64,000 bases of DNA from assembly GCF_040954835.1 (NCBI RefSeq), contig NW_027168309.1, positions 682,001 to 746,000 on the forward strand. The letters are read 5' to 3'. The notes beneath the pieces are model-generated. The model had not been told where the DNA came from, ran no database searches, and worked only from the letters and a program-made list of their open reading frames with translations. This DNA comes from Lepisosteus oculatus. Taxonomy: Eukaryota > Chordata > Actinopteri > Semionotiformes > Lepisosteidae. Shown here piece after piece: positions 58,977-64,000 of this stretch. Both the position numbers and the translations under genes were made by a program. The first letter of the stretch is position 1. Every line of letters begins with the position of its first letter.

Positions 58977-59808
58977 AAAAGCTTGCTCAGTGCCGTCTCC
59001 AGTCGGGTGCAAATGGGTGAAGCAGCCTGCCGCGGGGAACGTGCGCCGATAGGCGTAGGTGTATCCCCTGCCTCTTCCGATTTAGCTCGTGCTCCATAGG
59101 ATGGAAGCGGATGCTCTGGCTTTTTGACTCGAATATAACCTGATCACAAAAGAAGGCCGTGCAGCCCAGTGCTGGTTTAAGAATGCCTCGTGTCTTCAGG
59201 CCCCTATTCCTTCAGGTTACCCCTTTGGAATAGTCGTCCGAAAAAGACGGGAAAGGAAAAGCATGTAAGCTCCCACACACTGCGTTAGCATTAGCGGTTG
59301 GAATCTGATGGGAGAAAAGCAACCTGGCTCGCCGTCAAGCAATCCATCCCTGGTCTCCCACGTGACAGGCGGGGATACGCACCACTATACTAACGAGGAG
59401 CGCTTGCTTGGCGCTTGAAGACACTTCCTCTTGCGGCTACTACTGTTTCCGGTTTCGTCTTTTCTTTTCATTCCTCCCAGAGGAGCGCATGAAAACGTTT
59501 CCATCTGCGCCATCCTCACCCCTCCAATGCTATGGTCCCTGCTCCTCCTGGTGCACTGCAAACACTCATTCAGCCGGTTCTTTCAGTTTGAATACTTAGG
59601 TCTTCAAAGGCTGGAAGTAGGGCGCAAGACATGCCAATGCCAAAAGCGTGGCAGTGTGCTTCCAGCTGTGAAATGTCACTGGTGGATGTTGAAGACATTA
59701 CTTCCAAGGCAGCAGGTCCAAGCGATTTAGCGTTTGTACAAGAAGCAGGAAGAGAGAAACGGCACTCCGCCTTTTTCTGGGCAGGCCGAAGCGACAGGAG
59801 AAGGGCGC

Positions 59809-59890
59809 CGTAGTCGGCAGGATTCGAGCCGACGCGGGGAGACCCCAATGGCTTTCTAGCCCATCGCCTTAACCGCTCGGCCACGACTAC
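59809..59890 (-). tRNA. TRNAS-AGA: tRNA-Ser (AGA), degenerate, unit 15
   Basis: No difference seen from unit 1. Confidence 0.78.
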
Positions 59891-61759
59891 AGGGAGCGCC
59901 GCCGCCGCCGGCTTGCAATCATTTAACACGGAGGGCGAGGCGGCGGCGGTAACCTTTTTCAATGTCGCTCTCCGCTTCCCCCCAAAAAAAGCCAAATGAC
60001 ATGCTAGCACTCGGACACCCTTCAGAAGACTGAAGGGTGGCTTAAAGCTGGAAGGATTAGGTCTCCCCGTTCCGACGCGACAATCGAACTTCCTTAGGCA
60101 GAGAGAAAGCAACATCGAGGAGCGTCAACAAGACTTTAGAAGCTGCGACACACGCCACTTTCAGTCGCAGACACAGCAGTTTTAAAGGCAGGAATCGCCT
60201 TTGCGAACGCCATGAGAAACAGAACGCAAGCTCAGGTCCTGCGGTTTAACAAACAGCCTCGGCTTTCAAGCGACATTTCTTTTCTGGAGCGAATTCACTT
60301 TCAACTTCAAGAAATTCACACAACTTGCGAAATACGAAATACAAATCTGGCTCATCGCTGCACAAGAAATACCGCCGGCTGGCAAGAAAATGACAACGGT
60401 GTTTTTCCTTAACGAAAAACTTCCCATGGAGAAAAACAACGGCTGTGCGTCTCTGTCGGCTTGATTCAGTTTAATGCAAGTATTCATTCTCCTCCTGGAA
60501 AATACAGCTTGCGAAAGATGAAATACAATTCTTGGCTTTTCTGGGTGAGTGCAGAAGAAATCCTGCCGGCTGGCAGAAGAATTCCAGCCTTTTTTACTCT
60601 TTAACCACAAACTTGCGAATGATACAAAGCAAGCGGGGTGCGTTTCTGTGCAGCTGTTAACTGAACAGCTGCTGCTTCAAGCCCACCCAGGGCTCATTCC
60701 GATTTCAACATCATGCCCCCTGAAGGTAGACTGGATTTCTTTGCGAAGCATTCACCTTTTGGACGTTTCAGGAAAGGTGCGTGTCGATGCCAGACTTGAA
60801 AAGCTTTCCATACAAAGAAACAACATAGTGCTTTTGATTGATGGGAAACGGCAAGAGCGGTTTGAGCAGCTCCGGCCTCTCAACCGCTTTACAATGTGAT
60901 CGGCACCTCGGTAGCCAGTTTAGAAGGCTGAAAAGGATGCTGGAAGCACAGCGACGTTCTAAAACCAGCGCTTGAAAAGCATCTGCATACATAAAATGTC
61001 CATTTCCCCAAAGCTGAATCTGCATCTTCAGAAGATTGTCAGCTATACGTTTTCGTTCTTTGTTTCCTTTTTTTACGACAAGCTTTCGAGAAATGAACTG
61101 TCTATTGTGATGAAGGCTGCGTTAGAAATTGTGCATCTAGCTTAGTTCAATGAAATCGGGAGGTGCACCTGTCTCAAGCGGATGGCTCTTTGCAGGCACA
61201 CTACGGAAACCTGCGGGCGCAAGTTGGGAGAAGTGACTCTTGCAGAGTGTTGAGCTTCGAGAAGAGGGCTCCGCTCAGGAAGATATTTCCACATGTTGAA
61301 GAGTCGCTTTTCGCCCTTTCTTTCCCACATTTTTCCAGTGCGGTTATTGATCGCGTTCAAAATGTTTTCCCAACGTACGTGTTACCTGCAAAATCACAGT
61401 GAAACTGTTATGCCGAAAAGATTCCTAATAGTTATTGTATTAGAATAGCTCTCCAATTTCTTAGCCTTCGTACACGCAATGTTTAAGGAAACGCTAGAGT
61501 AAATGAAACTGTAAATAGACAGGAGCTCTTCTTAGTTTTCATACAAGTTATGATGGCTGCAGCTCCTATCTGCGTCCGGGTGACCGGAGCCAAGGGATTA
61601 TCTGCGGAACCTTTGATTTATCTCTCGGGCAAGGAGCTAGATACGCCCTTTTCATCTCGGTTTGATCACACCTGTGCATTAAAACGCAGTGCTCGGTACC
61701 ATCGAGGTGTAAGAGGTTCAAGGATGAGCGGGAAACTTTGTTAATAAGGAGACGGGCAC

Positions 61760-61832
61760 CGCCCAACGTGGGGCTCGAACCCACGACCCTGAGATTAAGA
61801 GTCTCATGCTCTACCGACTGAGCTAGCCGGGC
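61760..61832 (-). tRNA. TRNAK-CUU: tRNA-Lys (CUU), unit 16
   Basis: No difference seen from unit 1. Confidence 0.97.
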
Positions 61833-62653
61833 GCCGGTGGAGCTGGTGGTTAACTTGTCCCTGTTGACGGCAATTTGACAAGGTATACTTCCTGGCTTTT
61901 CATCATGTGCTGACCGGATTCGAGAGTAGCACACCCTGTTCTTTGTTGATTACTGTACCTCCAGCAGCGCAAATGTCAGTAATCATTGAAATGTACGACC
62001 TACAATCTCTTCAGCATGCCCGCGTGGACTCCTCAGTGATCATCCTTCTACGTTCTGCTGTAGTTTTCATGCAAGTGAAAACCGTGCTCCAAATAACAGC
62101 GGCACAGTTGTATCCTGCGGTAAGCATTCTTCTAATTCCATCGTTTTGCTCCAGGTAAAAGGTAGCGCATCATACGGTTGATATTCCAAGGTTTCAGAGT
62201 CCGTATTGGATGGCTTGGATGCAGACATCGCTCAGAGCTCCCAGTATGATTTTCCCGAGTTCAGTTTTGCAGTGTTTTAGTGCTTTACTACTTCCAGTGG
62301 GCCTTTGAATGCTCTGCTAAGTAGAGACGTGACATAATTACTAATGCGACCGAGTGTGCTGGCTGTTCCTGGTTCGTAATGATTAACGCGAGAAATCAAT
62401 ATAAACATAACTGCTTCGATTTCGAGGTTCAGTTGAAGCTTTCAAAGAAACTATCAAAGACCTCAGAACAACCGAAGACACATTTGGTCATCTCCGTATT
62501 GGTGAAGATTAAAGAGTCCCGCAAGTGTCAAGCTTGCACAAACACACACGAGAGAGAAACTCAGGACAGAATTTAAAGAAAGGGAGATGCAGACTATTTG
62601 AAGGCACTTTGCTAACCCAATGGCATGCTTATGAATCGTGCATAGGACACATG

Positions 62654-62725
62654 TAGCAGAGGATGGTTTCGATCCATCGACCTCTGGGTTATGGGCCCAG
62701 CACGCTTCCGCTGCGCCACTCTGCT
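62654..62725 (-). tRNA. TRNAM-CAU: Initiator tRNA-Met (CAU), unit 16
   Basis: No difference seen from unit 1. Confidence 0.98.
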
Positions 62726-63004
62726 GACGGCCTCTCTGCGTGTGGCGCACAACTGCTCTTTTTATTTCCTACATAAGTGATGAAAGAGTTGAAAGTTTCA
62801 ACGACAAACGCAGACGTCACTTTGAGCGCTTGGTGTTGTAGCACAAATCATCACATGCTGCTCTACACTGGATTATAAAAGCCAACACATTTTCCAAACA
62901 TTTTAATGCTGGAGTCACACTGTAGTATTAATAACAGTGCGATACTCGAGGAGCGTAGTGGGATCGCGGTGGCTCATCAGACCGCCCCGGGACAGGGGGC
63001 CCGC

Positions 63005-63087
63005 GTCAGGATGGCCGAGCGGTCTAAGGCGCTGCGTTCAGGTCGCAGTCTCCCCTGGAGGCGTGGGTTCGAATCCCACTCCTGACA
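63005..63087 (+). tRNA. TRNAL-CAG: tRNA-Leu (CAG), unit 16
   Basis: Standard body, B-type flank. Confidence 0.97.
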
Positions 63088-63919
63088 AAAAGCTTGCTCA
63101 GTGCCGTCTCCAGTCGGGTGCAAATGGGTGAAGCAGCCTGCCGCGGGGAACGTGCGCCGATAGGCGTAGGTGTATCCCCTGCCTCTTCCGATTTAGCTCG
63201 TGCTCCATAGGATGGAAGCGGATGCTCTGGCTTTTTGACTCGAATATAACCTGATCACAACAGAAGGCCGTGCAGCCCAGTGCTGGTTTAAGAATGCCTC
63301 GTGTCTTCAGGCCCCTATTCCTTCAGGTTACCCCTTTGGAATAGTCGTCCGAAAAAGACGGGAAAGGAAAAGCATGTAAGCTCCCACACACTGCGTTAGC
63401 ATTAGCGGTTGGAATCTGATGGGAGAAAAGCAACCTGGCTCGCCGTCAAGCAATCCATCCCTGGTCTCCCACGTGACAGGCGGGGATACGCACCACTATA
63501 CTAACGAGGAGCGCTTGCTTGGCGCTTGAAGACACTTCCTCTTGCGGCTACTACTGTTTCCGGTTTCGTCTTTTCTTTTCATTCCTCCCAGAGGAGCGCA
63601 TGAAAACGTTTCCATCTGCGCCATCCTCACCCCTCCAATGCTATGGTCCCTGCTCCTCCTGGTGCACTGCAAACACTCATTCAGCCGGTTCTTTCAGTTT
63701 GAATACTTAGGTCTTCAAAGGCTGGAAGTAGGGCGCAAGACATGCCAATGCCAAAAGCGTGGCAGTGTGCTTCCAGCTGTGAAATGTCACTGGTGGAAGT
63801 TGAAGACATTACTTCCAAGGCAGCAGGTCCAAGCGATTTAGCGTTTGTACAAGAAGCAGGAAGAGAGAAACGGCACTCCGCCTTTTTCTGGGCAGGCCGA
63901 AGCGACAGGAGAAGGGCGC

Positions 63920-64000
63920 CGTAGTCGGCAGGATTCGAGCCGACGCGGGGAGACCCCAATGGCTTTCTAGCCCATCGCCTTAACCGCTCGGCCACGACTA
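63920..64000 (-). tRNA. TRNAS-AGA: tRNA-Ser (AGA), degenerate, unit 16 (cut by window end)
   Basis: Same form as unit 1. The window ends one base before the gene's 5' G1, so 81 of 82 bases are present. Confidence 0.76.

Larger units (their letters stand above)
57555..61665. repeat. Array unit 15 (B block)
   Basis: B state with A at 59150, the marker shared with unit 14. No private change was noticed. Confidence 0.98.
1..64000. repeat. Tandem array of a 4,111-bp tRNA-gene unit, 15.6 copies
   Basis: The whole window is one head-to-tail array. Identical landmarks recur every 4,111 bp without exception from unit 1 to unit 16, so no net indel separates any two units. Each unit holds tRNA-Lys(CUU), initiator tRNA-Met, tRNA-Leu(CAG) and a tRNA-Ser(AGA)-type gene in the orientation minus, minus, plus, minus. 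By eye I find about 18 variable positions among the units, which implies identity well above 99.8% between any two. No flanking unique sequence is visible, so total copy number is unknown. The phase used here (unit 1 starts at base 1) is arbitrary. Tandem multi-tRNA units are known in Xenopus; this unit has a different length and gene set from the one I remember there. Confidence 0.99.
61666..64000. repeat. Array unit 16 (B block, cut by window end)
   Basis: The first 2,335 bp of a B-type unit, ending one base short of the 5' end of its Ser gene. Private changes are T at 62010 (others C) and A at 63798 (others T). The unit 14-15 marker is absent. Confidence 0.98.

Noticed and set aside
1-64000. 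CRISPR array, bacterial operons, rRNA repeat or retroelement
   Set aside because: The period is thousands of bases with eukaryotic tRNA genes. I see no short repeat-spacer pattern, no ribosomal RNA sequence, and no reverse transcriptase, integrase or terminal repeats.

Overview
The window is one continuous head-to-tail tandem array. A 4,111-bp unit repeats 15.6 times from the first base to the last. Every recurring landmark is offset by exactly 4,111 bp (first landmark 242, sixteenth 61,907 = 242 + 15 x 4,111), so there is no net insertion or deletion across the window. Sixteen units are present; the last is cut by the window edge after 2,335 bp. Neither edge of the array is in view.

Each unit carries four nuclear-type tRNA genes: tRNA-Lys(CUU) on the minus strand (95-167 in unit 1), initiator tRNA-Met(CAU) on the minus strand (989-1060), tRNA-Leu(CAG) on the plus strand (1340-1422) and a tRNA-Ser(AGA)-type gene on the minus strand (2255-2336). 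That makes 64 tRNA loci in 64 kb. The Lys, initiator-Met and Leu bodies match, as I remember them, the vertebrate (including human) sequences, and the initiator has the C33 and A54 hallmarks of animals. The source is therefore almost certainly a vertebrate. Tandem tDNA is known from Xenopus (a roughly 3.2-kb unit with several tRNA genes), and fish also carry large tRNA clusters, so an amphibian or fish is the most likely source. I cannot name the species.

The other 92% of each unit is spacer: 168-988, 1061-1339, 1423-2254 and 2337-4205 in unit-1 coordinates. I recognise no protein-coding gene. The many open frames are 60-181 codons, overlap on both strands and several simply read through tRNA genes. 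The spacers hold a 10-bp perfect hairpin, other short inverted repeats, a TATAAAA motif between the divergent Met and Leu genes, CCG/CGG tracts beside the Ser gene, and a decayed internal duplication of about 190 bp.

Two features set the array apart. First, none of the four genes has a run of four T's (the normal RNA polymerase III stop) within 70 nt downstream. The gaps are 75, 493, 144 and 163 nt. Second, the Ser gene carries mismatches in its anticodon and T stems and has lost T54, and these changes are fixed in every copy. The units differ at only about 18 sites that I could find. These divide the array into an A block (units 1-6) and a B block (units 7-16) with smaller shared patches, as expected from local duplication, unequal exchange and gene conversion. 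Many of the differences are CpG-type transitions.
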